Origin: UBA1426 sp050953365
GTDB taxonomy: Bacteria; Bacillota; Clostridia; Peptostreptococcales; Anaerovoracaceae
Direction of reading: 5' to 3'
NCBI GenBank assembly: GCA_050953365.1
Contig: JBMNMN010000002.1
Location: forward strand, 186,001-250,000
Length of the DNA: 64,000 nucleotides
A program made the translations under genes and the position numbers. The notes below the pieces were generated by a model that did not search any database, was not told where the DNA came from, and was given only the letters and a program-made list of their open reading frames with translations. Shown here piece by piece: positions 7,563-16,023 of this stretch; positions within the stretch are counted from its first letter, which is position 1, and every line of letters starts with the position of its first letter.

Positions 7563-8677
7563 ACATTTGGGGAAGGAATCTCAGGTTATCCATATTCGGC
7601 GAATCCCATGGTGAAGGAATCGGCATCGTCATTGACGGGTTGCCGCCGGGCTTTTCCGTTGATATGGAAGGCGTAAATTTCCACATGGCCAGAAGGGCGC
7701 CCGGACAGAGCGAGCTTACTACGCCCAGGAAAGAAGCGGATCAGGTGGAGATCTTAAGCGGCATATTCAACGGAGTTACCACAGGCGCGCCTCTTTGCGG
7801 AATCATCCGTAATCGGAATATAAGATCGCAGGATTATACGAAAGATCTGCCCAGACCGGGGACCGCGGATCTTACGGCTCACATCAAATACGAAGGTTAC
7901 AATGATTATCGAGGGGGAGGACATTTCTCCGGCAGGCTCACCGCTCCACTCACTTTCGCCGGCAGTATCGTGCGTCAAATGCTGGAGGCCAAGGGCATCT
8001 ATATCGGTGCTCATATCCTGCAAATCGGAACCTGTCGGGATGAGGCTTTTGCCGGAATAGAGACCTATTTGAGCGAAGCCTCTGAATCCGCCAGACCCAT
8101 AGATGCAGAGCTGTTAAAAACGCTCACCCGGACGGACTTTCCTTTACTCGATGCAACAAAAGAGAAGGAAATGAAAGAAACAATTCTTCAAGCCGCGAAG
8201 GAAAAGGATTCGGTGGGCGGAATCATCGAATGCGCTGCCTGCGGTCAACCGGCGGGGCTGGGTTCTCCCTTCTTCGATTCCCTGGAAAGCAGCCTATCCT
8301 CAATGATGTTTTCTATCCCGGGAGCAAAGGGCATTGAGTTTGGAGACGGTTTCGGCATGGCTTCCATGAGGGGAAGCGAAGCCAACGACCCGCTGTATTA
8401 TGAGGAGGGAAAGATTATAATGCGTTCAAATCATAGCGGCGGCATCAACGGCGGCATTACCAACGGCATGCCCATCCTGCTCCGCGTCGCTTTCAGACCT
8501 ACCGCATCTATCGGCAAGGAACAGAAGACGGTGGATCTCAAAACGAAGGAGAACAAAGTAATCGAAGTGACGGGACGCCACGACCCCTGCATAGTTCCCA
8601 GGGCGGTGGTGGTTGTGGAATCGGCCTTGGCTCTATGTTTGATGGATCATATGCTGGAGGCAGGATGGAGAAAATGA
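7559..8677 (+). CDS. aroC: Chorismate synthase
   Basis: 372 residues from ATG 7559, preceded by AAAAGGAGG; an in-frame TTG at 7532 is a weaker choice. AroC eliminates phosphate from EPSP to give chorismate, using reduced FMN without net redox change. Signatures are FGESHGEGIGIVIDGLPPG, RRAPGQSELTTPRKE, NHSGGINGGITNGMP and RHDPCIVPRAV. The start overlaps the aroA stop as ATGA. This gene completes the common pathway that feeds PheA at the end of the operon. Confidence 0.96.
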   Translation: MNIWGRNLRLSIFGESHGEGIGIVIDGLPPGFSVDMEGVNFHMARRAPGQSELTTPRKEADQVEILSGIFNGVTTGAPLCGIIRNRNIRSQDYTKDLPRPGTADLTAHIKYEGYNDYRGGGHFSGRLTAPLTFAGSIVRQMLEAKGIYIGAHILQIGTCRDEAFAGIETYLSEASESARPIDAELLKTLTRTDFPLLDATKEKEMKETILQAAKEKDSVGGIIECAACGQPAGLGSPFFDSLESSLSSMMFSIPGAKGIEFGDGFGMASMRGSEANDPLYYEEGKIIMRSNHSGGINGGITNGMPILLRVAFRPTASIGKEQKTVDLKTKENKVIEVTGRHDPCIVPRAVVVVESALALCLMDHMLEAGWRK

Positions 8678-10035
8678 AGAACATCGTATTAATCGGCATA
8701 TCCGGCAGCGGAAAAACCAGCATGGGCAGGAGGCTTGCTAAGCGCCTGGGCAGGGAATTCATAGATCTCGATTCGCTGATTCAACAGCGGGAAGGTTTAA
8801 GCATTCCGCAGATCTTTGAAGAGCGGGGTGAGGATGGTTTCCGCCGGGCAGAAACGGAAACCATCAAGGCAGTTTCCCGCAGCCGAGATGCGGTGATTGC
8901 CTGCGGCGGCGGGGTGGTGCTAAAAGAAATCAACATGCATCTGTTGTCGCAAAACGGCATAATTGTCTTTATGAGCAGGCCGGTTAAAGATATTTTGGAA
9001 CGGGTAAATCTGCAGGGAAGGCCGCTCTTAAGAGAAACACCGGAAAAGCTGTACGAGCTTTACAACCAAAGACTACCTTTATATAAAAAATATGCGGATT
9101 TTGAAGTATACAACAGAGGGTATCCGGAAAAGACGCTTCGGCAGCTGAGTCGTATTGCAAACTTTGAGAAGAGAGAAATGCAGCTTGCCGTAATCGGTGA
9201 TCCCATCTCTCACAGCCTATCTCCGGATATACATATACCGGCAATTCAACCGTTATTAAAATCCCTGGTTTATGAGAGAACAAGAGTGGTACCGGAAGAA
9301 TTGCCCGGATGGGTAACGCAAATCCGGGGAAGGGGACTGAAGGGATTCAATGTTACTATGCCTCATAAAGAAGCGATTCTGCCTCTTTTGGATGCAGTGG
9401 ATAAGGAAGCTGCGGCGCTTGGATCCGTCAACACCGTAGTAGAGAAAGGCGGCAGGCTGTGGGGTTATAATACGGATGGAGAAGGCTTTATTAAAGCCCT
9501 GGTCCAGATAGGAGAGGACTTTAAGGATTCTTCAGTCACCATACTGGGTTCGGGTGGCGCGGCAGTTACCATAGCTATAAAAGCGGCTTCCAAGGGCGCA
9601 AAGGAATTGCATCTCGTAGCAAGAAACCGGGAAAAGGCTCAGAAGATATGCCAAAAGATCGAAGAAATGTATAGGACGAAGTGCCATGTACATCCCTTCT
9701 TAGAGCCGTATGGGGCCGGAAACCAATGGAAATCCAGGATCATCATTAACACTACGCCTTTGGGGATGCACGGCATAACAGAAGATTTCCCCGGGTTTGA
9801 TTTTCTGGATCGAGTGGAAAAGGATGCCTTGCTTTGCGATTTGATATACAGTCCCGCAAGGACCGGCTTTCTCATTGAGGGAGAAAAGCGAGGACTTCGT
9901 ATATTGGGAGGGATCCATATGCTTATAGAACAGGCTCTGGAAGCGGATCGTCTATATTTAGGGGCAGAACTAATGAGAGAGAAGGCCTATAATAGAATTA
10001 TCGCTCATCTGAGAGGAAAGGTGGAAGGGATATGA
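8665..10035 (+). CDS. aroKE: Fused shikimate kinase - shikimate dehydrogenase
   Basis: 456 residues combining two shikimate enzymes. Residues 1 to about 165 are shikimate kinase: P-loop GISGSGKTSMGRRL, DLDSLIQQ shikimate site, ACGGGVVL and lid segment GRPLLRETP. Residues about 172-456 are shikimate dehydrogenase: GDPISHSLSPDIH, NVTMPHKEA with catalytic Lys about 235, NTDGEGF with catalytic Asp about 271, and NADP-binding GSGGAAV. The reading frame is uninterrupted between them. ATG 8665 sits four bases after GGAGG; ATG 8674, which overlaps the aroC stop as ATGA, is an equally plausible start. The order in the chain reverses the pathway order (dehydrogenase acts before kinase). Confidence 0.93.
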   Translation: MEKMKNIVLIGISGSGKTSMGRRLAKRLGREFIDLDSLIQQREGLSIPQIFEERGEDGFRRAETETIKAVSRSRDAVIACGGGVVLKEINMHLLSQNGIIVFMSRPVKDILERVNLQGRPLLRETPEKLYELYNQRLPLYKKYADFEVYNRGYPEKTLRQLSRIANFEKREMQLAVIGDPISHSLSPDIHIPAIQPLLKSLVYERTRVVPEELPGWVTQIRGRGLKGFNVTMPHKEAILPLLDAVDKEAAALGSVNTVVEKGGRLWGYNTDGEGFIKALVQIGEDFKDSSVTILGSGGAAVTIAIKAASKGAKELHLVARNREKAQKICQKIEEMYRTKCHVHPFLEPYGAGNQWKSRIIINTTPLGMHGITEDFPGFDFLDRVEKDALLCDLIYSPARTGFLIEGEKRGLRILGGIHMLIEQALEADRLYLGAELMREKAYNRIIAHLRGKVEGI

Positions 10036-11039
10036 TCATCGTAATCAAGCCAGATGCATCGGAACAAGCCATAGAGCAGCTTAAGAACAGCATACAGGGT
10101 CAGGGGCTTATCGTGCAGGACATAAAGGGAGGAAATGCTCGAATGCTTGGACTGGCGGGAGATGTGGCTTCTATATCTCCCGACACATTCAGTCGGGCGG
10201 ATATCGTGGAATCGGTTTTGAAAGTCCGAGAACCCTATAAATTGGCAGGAAGGCGTTTTCACCCCCAAGATACGGTGGTGAGCGCAGGTACGGCCAAAAT
10301 AGGAGGAGGGCATTTTTCGGTAATAGCAGGGCCCTGCTCCGTAGAGAGCGAAGACCAGATTCTTTCCATCGCCAGGGATATCGCAAAATCGGGTGCAAAT
10401 TTGCTTCGCGGAGGAGCATTTAAACCGCGGAGCTCTCCGTATTCATTCCACGGTTTAGGTCTGGATGGCTTGGAGCTGTTAAAGGCTGCAAAGCTGAAAA
10501 CAGGATTGCCGATCGTATCCGAAATTCTTTCTCAGCACCATCTGGAAGCTTTTGCCGAGGATGTGGATGTAATCCAGATCGGAGCAAGGAATATGCAGAA
10601 CTTCAGCCTTCTTGTAGAGGTAGGCAGACTGAAAAAACCCGTGCTTTTGAAAAGAGGACTTTCATCTACCCTGGAAGAGCTGCTCATGTCTGCGGAGTAT
10701 TTGATTAAGGGAGGCACCGACCAGGTGATTCTCTGTGAGCGGGGAATTCGGACATTTGAAACCGCAACACGAAATACCCTGGATCTCTCAGCGATCCCGG
10801 TATTGAAGCAGAAAAGTCATCTGCCTGTCATCGCGGATCCCTCTCACGGTACGGGGCATTGGCAGCTGGTGGAGCCCCTTGCTCTGGCAGCGGTGGCGGC
10901 CGGAGCGGACGGACTGATTATAGAGGTGCATAACATGCCGCAAAAGGCCCTCTGCGACGGACAGCAGTCCATAACTCCGGAAGTGTTCCACCATCTCATG
11001 AAGAGAATAAACCGGGTTCGGGAAGCCATTAGCCAATAA
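10032..11039 (+). CDS. aroF: 3-Deoxy-7-phosphoheptulonate (DAHP) synthase, type I beta with N-terminal regulatory domain
   Basis: 335 residues. The enzyme condenses erythrose-4-phosphate with phosphoenolpyruvate, the first committed aromatic step. Residues 1 to about 70 (MIIVIKPDASEQAIEQL) form the ferredoxin-like extra domain found in type I beta enzymes, which can confer aromatic feedback control. The barrel shows IAGPCSVES, GGAFKPRSSPYSFHGLG, LLKRGLSSTLEE, CERGIRTFE and DPSHGTGH metal and substrate motifs. ATGA overlap with aroKE. It is placed after genes acting later in the pathway. Confidence 0.94.
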   Translation: MIIVIKPDASEQAIEQLKNSIQGQGLIVQDIKGGNARMLGLAGDVASISPDTFSRADIVESVLKVREPYKLAGRRFHPQDTVVSAGTAKIGGGHFSVIAGPCSVESEDQILSIARDIAKSGANLLRGGAFKPRSSPYSFHGLGLDGLELLKAAKLKTGLPIVSEILSQHHLEAFAEDVDVIQIGARNMQNFSLLVEVGRLKKPVLLKRGLSSTLEELLMSAEYLIKGGTDQVILCERGIRTFETATRNTLDLSAIPVLKQKSHLPVIADPSHGTGHWQLVEPLALAAVAAGADGLIIEVHNMPQKALCDGQQSITPEVFHHLMKRINRVREAISQ

Positions 11040-11057
11040 AGAATAGGAGGAAAAGGG

Positions 11058-12182
11058 ATGGACAATCGTGAAATCATACAAAGTGTAAGGGCCAGTCTGG
11101 ACACTATAGACAGCAAACTCGTCAAACTTCTGCAGGAACGCATGACTCTCGTGGATCAAATTGCGGAAGCCAAGCGGGCCGAAAATATGCCTGTGGCGGA
11201 TGAAGCGAGAGAGCAGCAGATCATGGAAGGCGTTTTTAAAATTGCAGATGAAGAATACAGAGGAGAAGTCGTGACCTTCATGCGTACGCTCATGGGGTTG
11301 TCCAAATTCCGGCAGAGAAAGCTTCTTTTTGATAAACGCGAAGATCCATTGTTGCCTCCTCCGAGAAAGCCCTATGAAGGCAACTTGGTTGTTGCATATC
11401 AGGGACTGCCGGGAGCATGGGGAGAACAGGCGGCGCAAAAACTCTTCCCCGAGGCGGAAACAAAAGGCATGAGCACCTTTGAAGATGTGTTTATTGCGGT
11501 GAAGGATAAAGAGGCGAACTACGGAGTTGTTCCTATTGAGAATTCCAGGACCGGAGCTATCGGCGAAACCTATGACCTGTTGCGAAAATACGGTTGCTAT
11601 ATCGTGGGTCAAACGCGGGTGCAGGCGGCTCATTGCCTGATGGCCGTTCCCGGAGCAAAGCTTTCCGATATTCGGGAGGTATTGTCACATCCCGAAGGTT
11701 TGCATCAGTGCGCTACATATTTAAAAAAATATCCTTGGGATTTAACGGAATGCAGGAATACCGCCGCGGCGGCAAACTGGGTAGCGGAGAAAGGCGAAAA
11801 GAGATATGCTGCCATCGGTTCAAAGCGGGCCGCCGAGCTGTACGGTTTAAAGGTGCTTGAAGACAATATCACGGACGACAAAAGCAATAATACGCGGTTT
11901 ATCACCATTGCCGATGAGCCGGAATACGATTGCTCCAGCGATACGGTAAGCATAACCTTCCGCACCTCACATAGAAGCGGAGCTCTCTGCGAAGTGCTGT
12001 TCCACTTTATGGCGGAAGGGATTAATCTGAACCGTATTGAGTCAAGGCCCATGATGGGAGAGAAGTACTGTTTCTTTGCGGATTTGGAAGGGAACATCGA
12101 AGATGAAAATGTCCAGAGAGGGCTTCGCCATGCAGCGGCTTCCTGCGGATATCTGGAAGTCTTGGGATGCTATCCCGGCTGA
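11058..12182 (+). CDS. pheA: Bifunctional chorismate mutase / prephenate dehydratase (P-protein)
   Basis: 374 residues with three parts: an AroQ-type chorismate mutase (about residues 1-90, RASLDTIDSKLVKLLQERM), a prephenate dehydratase (about 105-285, VAYQGLPGAWGEQAA, PIENSRTGAIGE and NNTRF with the catalytic Thr-Arg-Phe), and a C-terminal ACT domain (GALCEVL and IESRP motifs) that binds phenylalanine. It turns chorismate into phenylpyruvate. It has its own AGGAGG site 18 bases after aroF and is the last operon gene. No tyrA or trp genes adjoin it. Confidence 0.95.
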   Translation: MDNREIIQSVRASLDTIDSKLVKLLQERMTLVDQIAEAKRAENMPVADEAREQQIMEGVFKIADEEYRGEVVTFMRTLMGLSKFRQRKLLFDKREDPLLPPPRKPYEGNLVVAYQGLPGAWGEQAAQKLFPEAETKGMSTFEDVFIAVKDKEANYGVVPIENSRTGAIGETYDLLRKYGCYIVGQTRVQAAHCLMAVPGAKLSDIREVLSHPEGLHQCATYLKKYPWDLTECRNTAAAANWVAEKGEKRYAAIGSKRAAELYGLKVLEDNITDDKSNNTRFITIADEPEYDCSSDTVSITFRTSHRSGALCEVLFHFMAEGINLNRIESRPMMGEKYCFFADLEGNIEDENVQRGLRHAAASCGYLEVLGCYPG

Positions 12183-12212
12183 TGTAGAAGCTGGAGCTGT
12201 ATTGCCTGAGAA

Positions 12213-12241
12213 TTGAACTGACCCTGCGAGTATGATACAAT
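12213..12241 (+). promoter_or_regulatory. Promoter of tdk
   Basis: TTGAAC (12213-12218), a 17-base spacer and TACAAT (12236-12241). A small hairpin GTATCTG-N7-CAGATAC follows at about 12256-12276 in the untranslated leader, without a T run. Confidence 0.6.
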
Positions 12242-12312
12242 AAATATATCGGCGGTATCTGTAAAACGCAGATACATATTGAAAATAGGGCAGAAGAAAC
12301 AGGAGTAAAACC

Positions 12313-12921
12313 ATGGCGCAGCTTTATTATAGATACAGCACTATGAATGCGGGAAAATCCATAGAACTGATCAAGGTGGCTTATAACTATGAAGAGAGAG
12401 GCAAACGTGTATTAGTACTTGTTCCCAGTGTGGATGACCGATACGGCAAAGGAGTGGTATGCTCCAGAATCGGACTTAAACGGGAAGCCATCATGGTAAA
12501 CGATGAAACCAATTTGTTAAAGCTTTTTATGGAAGAGAATGCCCAGAAGAAAATCGATTGCGTTTTGGTGGACGAGTGTCAGTTCCTTAAGAAGCACCAT
12601 GTACAGGAGTTGGTAGAGATCGTAGACAGCTGCGAGACGCCTGTTTTGGCATATGGACTAAAAAATGATTTTCGCAACGAGCTTTTCGAAGGCTCCTATT
12701 ATATGTTGGTTTATGCGGATAAAATCGAAGAAATCAAGACCATATGCTGGTGCGGGCGAAAAGCTACCATGGTGGCCAGAATCGTTGACGGAAAATTCGT
12801 TAAGACAGGCGAGCAGATCGTCATTGGGGGCAATGACATGTATGTGTCTCTGTGCCGCAAGCATTACAACGATGGGCGTATAGGTGATAGACTAATTGAG
12901 CCTGAATCGCAAGATACTTAA
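12313..12921 (+). CDS. tdk: Thymidine kinase (type II)
   Basis: 202 residues. Phosphorylates thymidine to dTMP in pyrimidine salvage. The N-terminus (MAQLYYRYSTMNAGKSIELI) carries the P-loop in the MNAGKS form, resembling the enterobacterial-type enzyme more than the MFSGKT form usual in Bacillota. VLVDECQFLKK holds the Walker B and catalytic Glu region; CWCGRKATMVARI and LCRKHY supply zinc-binding residues; the lasso region before IGGNDMYVSLCR is present. It is monocistronic, with its own promoter and terminator. Acquisition by transfer is possible but not shown. Confidence 0.92.
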   Translation: MAQLYYRYSTMNAGKSIELIKVAYNYEERGKRVLVLVPSVDDRYGKGVVCSRIGLKREAIMVNDETNLLKLFMEENAQKKIDCVLVDECQFLKKHHVQELVEIVDSCETPVLAYGLKNDFRNELFEGSYYMLVYADKIEEIKTICWCGRKATMVARIVDGKFVKTGEQIVIGGNDMYVSLCRKHYNDGRIGDRLIEPESQDT

Positions 12922-12936
12922 GATGCAAAAACCAGC

Positions 12937-13000
12937 TGCGGGGACAGACCCTTTTGCTGAGATGCAACTTACGGGCCTGTCTCCGCAATTTTTTATTTTT
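12937..13000 (+). terminator. Rho-independent terminator of tdk
   Basis: TGCGGGGACAG pairs with CTGTCTCCGCA (one G-T pair), followed by TTTTTTATTTTT. It lies 15 bases after the tdk stop. Confidence 0.88.
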
Positions 13001-13007
13001 GTGCGTC

Positions 13008-13037
13008 TTGTTCAATTTATCTGAATTATGGTACAAT
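13008..13037 (+). promoter_or_regulatory. Promoter of the aminotransferase gene
   Basis: TTGTTC (13008-13013), an 18-base spacer and TACAAT (13032-13037), 53 bases before the chosen ATG. Confidence 0.5.
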
Positions 13038-13090
13038 ACACCGATAGAATTCAGAAGACTACAGATAATATGCGTGAGGAGGTGAATTCT

Positions 13091-14287
13091 ATGAAGGAAT
13101 TATCAAAGGCTATGTTGAATATGGAGGTATCCTCTGTTCGGAAGTTGACTAAATATGCAGAGGCTGCCAAGGCTGCAGGGAAAAAAGTGTACCACTTGAA
13201 TATCGGACAACCCGACCTTCCCGCGCCTTTAGAGTACTATGAGCGCATAAGGGCATTTGAGGAGACTGTTGTTGAATATATGCCGTCGCAAGGCATGCCG
13301 GAGCTTCTTGAAGCCATGGAGGCTTTTTATCGTGGACATGGCTTTAACTACAGCTCGGAAAATATCGCCATCACCACGGGAGGATCGGAAGCGGTTCTTA
13401 TGATCATGCTGGCGCTGACTAATCCGGGAGATGAGTTCATAGTATTCGAACCGTATTATTCCAATTACAATACGTATTTTACCATATCCGGCGGAATTCC
13501 GGTCCCGGTGACAACCAGTGTCACCAACGGATTTCATATAGAAAGAGAAGCAATAGAAGCCAAAATTACGGATCGTACCAAAGGTATCTGGGTTACAAAT
13601 CCCGGCAATCCCACGGGCGCCGTATTGACTGCGGATGAACTTCGCATTATTGCGGATATCGCAAAGGAAAAGGATCTCTATATCATTTCAGATGAGGTTT
13701 ACCGTGAAATCGTCTTTGACGGAAGGGAAATAACCAGCTTCGGTTTTCTTGAGGATATACATGACCGATTGGTGATTATCGATAGCGTATCCAAGCGATT
13801 CAGCGCCTGCGGAGCTCGTATCGGAGCGATTCTTTGTAAAAATATGGAGCTTTTTGATCTTATCTTTAAGCTCTGTCAAGGTCGGCTTTCCGTTTCTGCC
13901 GTTGAACAATATGGAGCCGTAGGACTGTATGCATCGGGATACAACTTCATAAATCAGGTTCGGGACGAATTTGAAAGGCGCAGAAACGTGGTATACGAAG
14001 CGCTTCAACAGATTCCCGGTCTGGTATGCCATAAACCGGAAGGCGCATTTTACATGATGTGCAAGCTGCCCGTGGAAAACGCAACCGACTTTTTGATCTG
14101 GATGCTGGAAAAGTTTGATGTAGACGGAGAGACGGTGATGGCCGCTCCCGGAGAAGGTTTTTATGCCACGGAAGGGCTGGGAAAGGATGAAATTCGTCTC
14201 GCTTTTACTGTTGAATGCGGTTTGCTGAAAAGAGCCGTTGCCATTCTGGCAAAAGGCCTGGAAGAATACAAAAAATTAGCGGTATGA
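13091..14287 (+). CDS. Pyridoxal-phosphate aminotransferase, class I/II (aspartate/aromatic type)
   Basis: 398 residues from ATG 13091, chosen for the GAGGAGGTGAATT site; the longer frame from 13028 overlaps the promoter. Fold-type I aminotransferase: NIGQPDLPAP near the N-terminus, TTGGSEAV, VTNPGNPTGAV, SDEVYREIVF, and DSVSKRFSACGARIG with the PLP-binding Lys. The family covers aspartate, aromatic and other transaminases and the sequence alone does not fix the substrate. Its position downstream of the aro operon makes an aromatic transaminase (phenylpyruvate or 4-hydroxyphenylpyruvate) attractive, but tdk and a terminator intervene. Confidence 0.85.
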   Translation: MKELSKAMLNMEVSSVRKLTKYAEAAKAAGKKVYHLNIGQPDLPAPLEYYERIRAFEETVVEYMPSQGMPELLEAMEAFYRGHGFNYSSENIAITTGGSEAVLMIMLALTNPGDEFIVFEPYYSNYNTYFTISGGIPVPVTTSVTNGFHIEREAIEAKITDRTKGIWVTNPGNPTGAVLTADELRIIADIAKEKDLYIISDEVYREIVFDGREITSFGFLEDIHDRLVIIDSVSKRFSACGARIGAILCKNMELFDLIFKLCQGRLSVSAVEQYGAVGLYASGYNFINQVRDEFERRRNVVYEALQQIPGLVCHKPEGAFYMMCKLPVENATDFLIWMLEKFDVDGETVMAAPGEGFYATEGLGKDEIRLAFTVECGLLKRAVAILAKGLEEYKKLAV

Positions 14288-14362
14288 TATAATATCCTAT
14301 TGTTATGGTATCGAGCCGTCCAATGGAACTAAGAGCGCATGACAATAGAAGGAGAAAACAGA

Positions 14363-14932
14363 ATGGGAGATAAGCGGAAACTTCTGCTTCACAGCTGCTG
14401 CGGTCCTTGCAGCACGTCGGTAATTGAACGGTTGGCGGAAAAATATGATATCACACTGTTTTTCTTCAATCCCAACATCACCGATCCCATCGAATATGAA
14501 AAGAGAAAGAGCGCGCAACTGCAATTTATACAGCGATACAATCAGGACAGGCCTGCAGAAGCGCCCATTGGTTTTCTTGAGGGGAACTACGATGTGAGTC
14601 GTTTTTACCAGGCGGCGGAAGGGTTGGAGTCGGAACCTGAAGGAGGAAAGCGCTGTGCCAAATGCTTTGAGTTTCGTTTGGCAGAGACGGCAGATCATGC
14701 TTCTCGGCTAGGCTTTGATTGCTTTGGCACCACCCTTTCAGTCAGCCCCCACAAGAATTACGCCCTAATATCTCAAATCGGCGGTCGGATGGCAGACGCA
14801 AGCGGCGTTACATTTTTAGACGAAGATTTCAAAAAGAAAGCGGGATTTCAGCGATCTATCGAACTATCCAAACTATATGAACTCTATCGGCAGGACTACT
14901 GCGGATGTGAATATTCTAAGAAAAAGAGGTGA
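14363..14932 (+). CDS. queH: Epoxyqueuosine reductase QueH
   Basis: 189 residues from ATG 14363 behind AAGGAG. QueH (formerly DUF208) reduces epoxyqueuosine to queuosine in tRNA, the last step of queuosine synthesis, replacing QueG in many anaerobes. Seen: LLHSCCGPCSTSVIERL (Cys-Cys and Cys metal ligands), FFFNPNITDP, KRCAKCFEFRL with a CxxC, and DYCGCEYSKKKR near the C-terminus, which supply the remaining cysteines. It sits four bases before asnA in the same direction. Confidence 0.93.
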   Translation: MGDKRKLLLHSCCGPCSTSVIERLAEKYDITLFFFNPNITDPIEYEKRKSAQLQFIQRYNQDRPAEAPIGFLEGNYDVSRFYQAAEGLESEPEGGKRCAKCFEFRLAETADHASRLGFDCFGTTLSVSPHKNYALISQIGGRMADASGVTFLDEDFKKKAGFQRSIELSKLYELYRQDYCGCEYSKKKR

Positions 14933-14936
14933 TTTT

Positions 14937-15950
14937 ATGCCAGGCAAACTGATACTTCCCCCCAACTACGAACCTCAGCTAGATCTGATGGAAACACAGA
15001 GGGCAATTAAGAAAATTAAGGATTTCTTCGAGCAGGAGCTGGCTTACGGCCTGCAGCTGCGAAGAGTATCGGCGCCTCTGTTGGTAGACCCTGCAAAAGG
15101 GTTAAATGATAATCTCAACGGCGTGGAGAGAACGGTATCTTTCACAATCAAGGATATGAACGAAATGGTGGCGGAGGTACCTCAGTCCTTGGCAAAATGG
15201 AAGAGATACGCTCTGGGCCGTTACGGAATCAAACCGGGAAGAGGCATTTATACCGATATGAATGCTTTGCGCAGAGATGAATGCTTGGACAATCTCCACT
15301 CCGTCTACGTTGACCAATGGGATTGGGAAAAAGTAATCTGCAAAGAAGATCGTACGGAAGAATACTTGAAAGAAACCGTCGCTACTATATACATAGCGAT
15401 TAAAAACCTCGGTGATTACGTAAATCGGCTATACCGCCATCTGCGGACAGAACTGCCCAACGAGATCTTTTTTATTACCAGTCAGGAGCTGGAAGATATG
15501 TATCCGGATCTGAGCCCGAAAGAAAGAGAGGATGCCATCACGAAAGAAAAACGGGCTGTCTTTATATCCAAGATCGGCGGCGTCTTACGGTCGGGACAAA
15601 AGCATGACGGAAGATCGCCGGATTACGATGATTGGGAGCTGAACGGCGACATTCTATTGTGGAATGATATATTGGAATGTGCATTTGAAATCTCATCCAT
15701 GGGTATAAGAGTAGACGAAGAGTCTCTTGTCCGCCAGCTTGAAATTGCCGGAGCAATGGATCGGCTTAAGATGGAATTTCATCAGGCCATCGTCAATAAA
15801 GAACTCCCCTATTCCGTGGGAGGCGGCATCGGCCAGTCCAGGCTTTGCATGTACTTCCTGCGGAAGGCCCACATAGGAGAGGTACAGGCGGCAATATGGC
15901 CGGAAGATATGATACAAAAGTGCGCCGAAAACAAGATCTACTTGCTTTAG
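14937..15950 (+). CDS. asnA: Aspartate-ammonia ligase (asparagine synthetase A)
   Basis: 337 residues from ATG 14937 behind AGAGGTGA. AsnA makes asparagine from aspartate, ammonia and ATP and has the class II aminoacyl-tRNA synthetase fold. Typical blocks: LDLMETQRAIKKIKDFFE, LRRVSAPLLVDPAKGLNDNL, GRGIYTDMNALRRDE, SVYVDQWDWEKVI and SVGGGIGQSRLCMYFLRKAHIGEVQ near the C-terminus. The length is normal. Likely cotranscribed with queH, though no functional link is known. Confidence 0.95.
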   Translation: MPGKLILPPNYEPQLDLMETQRAIKKIKDFFEQELAYGLQLRRVSAPLLVDPAKGLNDNLNGVERTVSFTIKDMNEMVAEVPQSLAKWKRYALGRYGIKPGRGIYTDMNALRRDECLDNLHSVYVDQWDWEKVICKEDRTEEYLKETVATIYIAIKNLGDYVNRLYRHLRTELPNEIFFITSQELEDMYPDLSPKEREDAITKEKRAVFISKIGGVLRSGQKHDGRSPDYDDWELNGDILLWNDILECAFEISSMGIRVDEESLVRQLEIAGAMDRLKMEFHQAIVNKELPYSVGGGIGQSRLCMYFLRKAHIGEVQAAIWPEDMIQKCAENKIYLL

Positions 15951-16023
15951 ACGCCCTGTCCGGCAGAAATAAATAGGGCATTAACAGGGGAGCCGTTGAC
16001 CGGACTCAATTTTGGAGGCTGTA

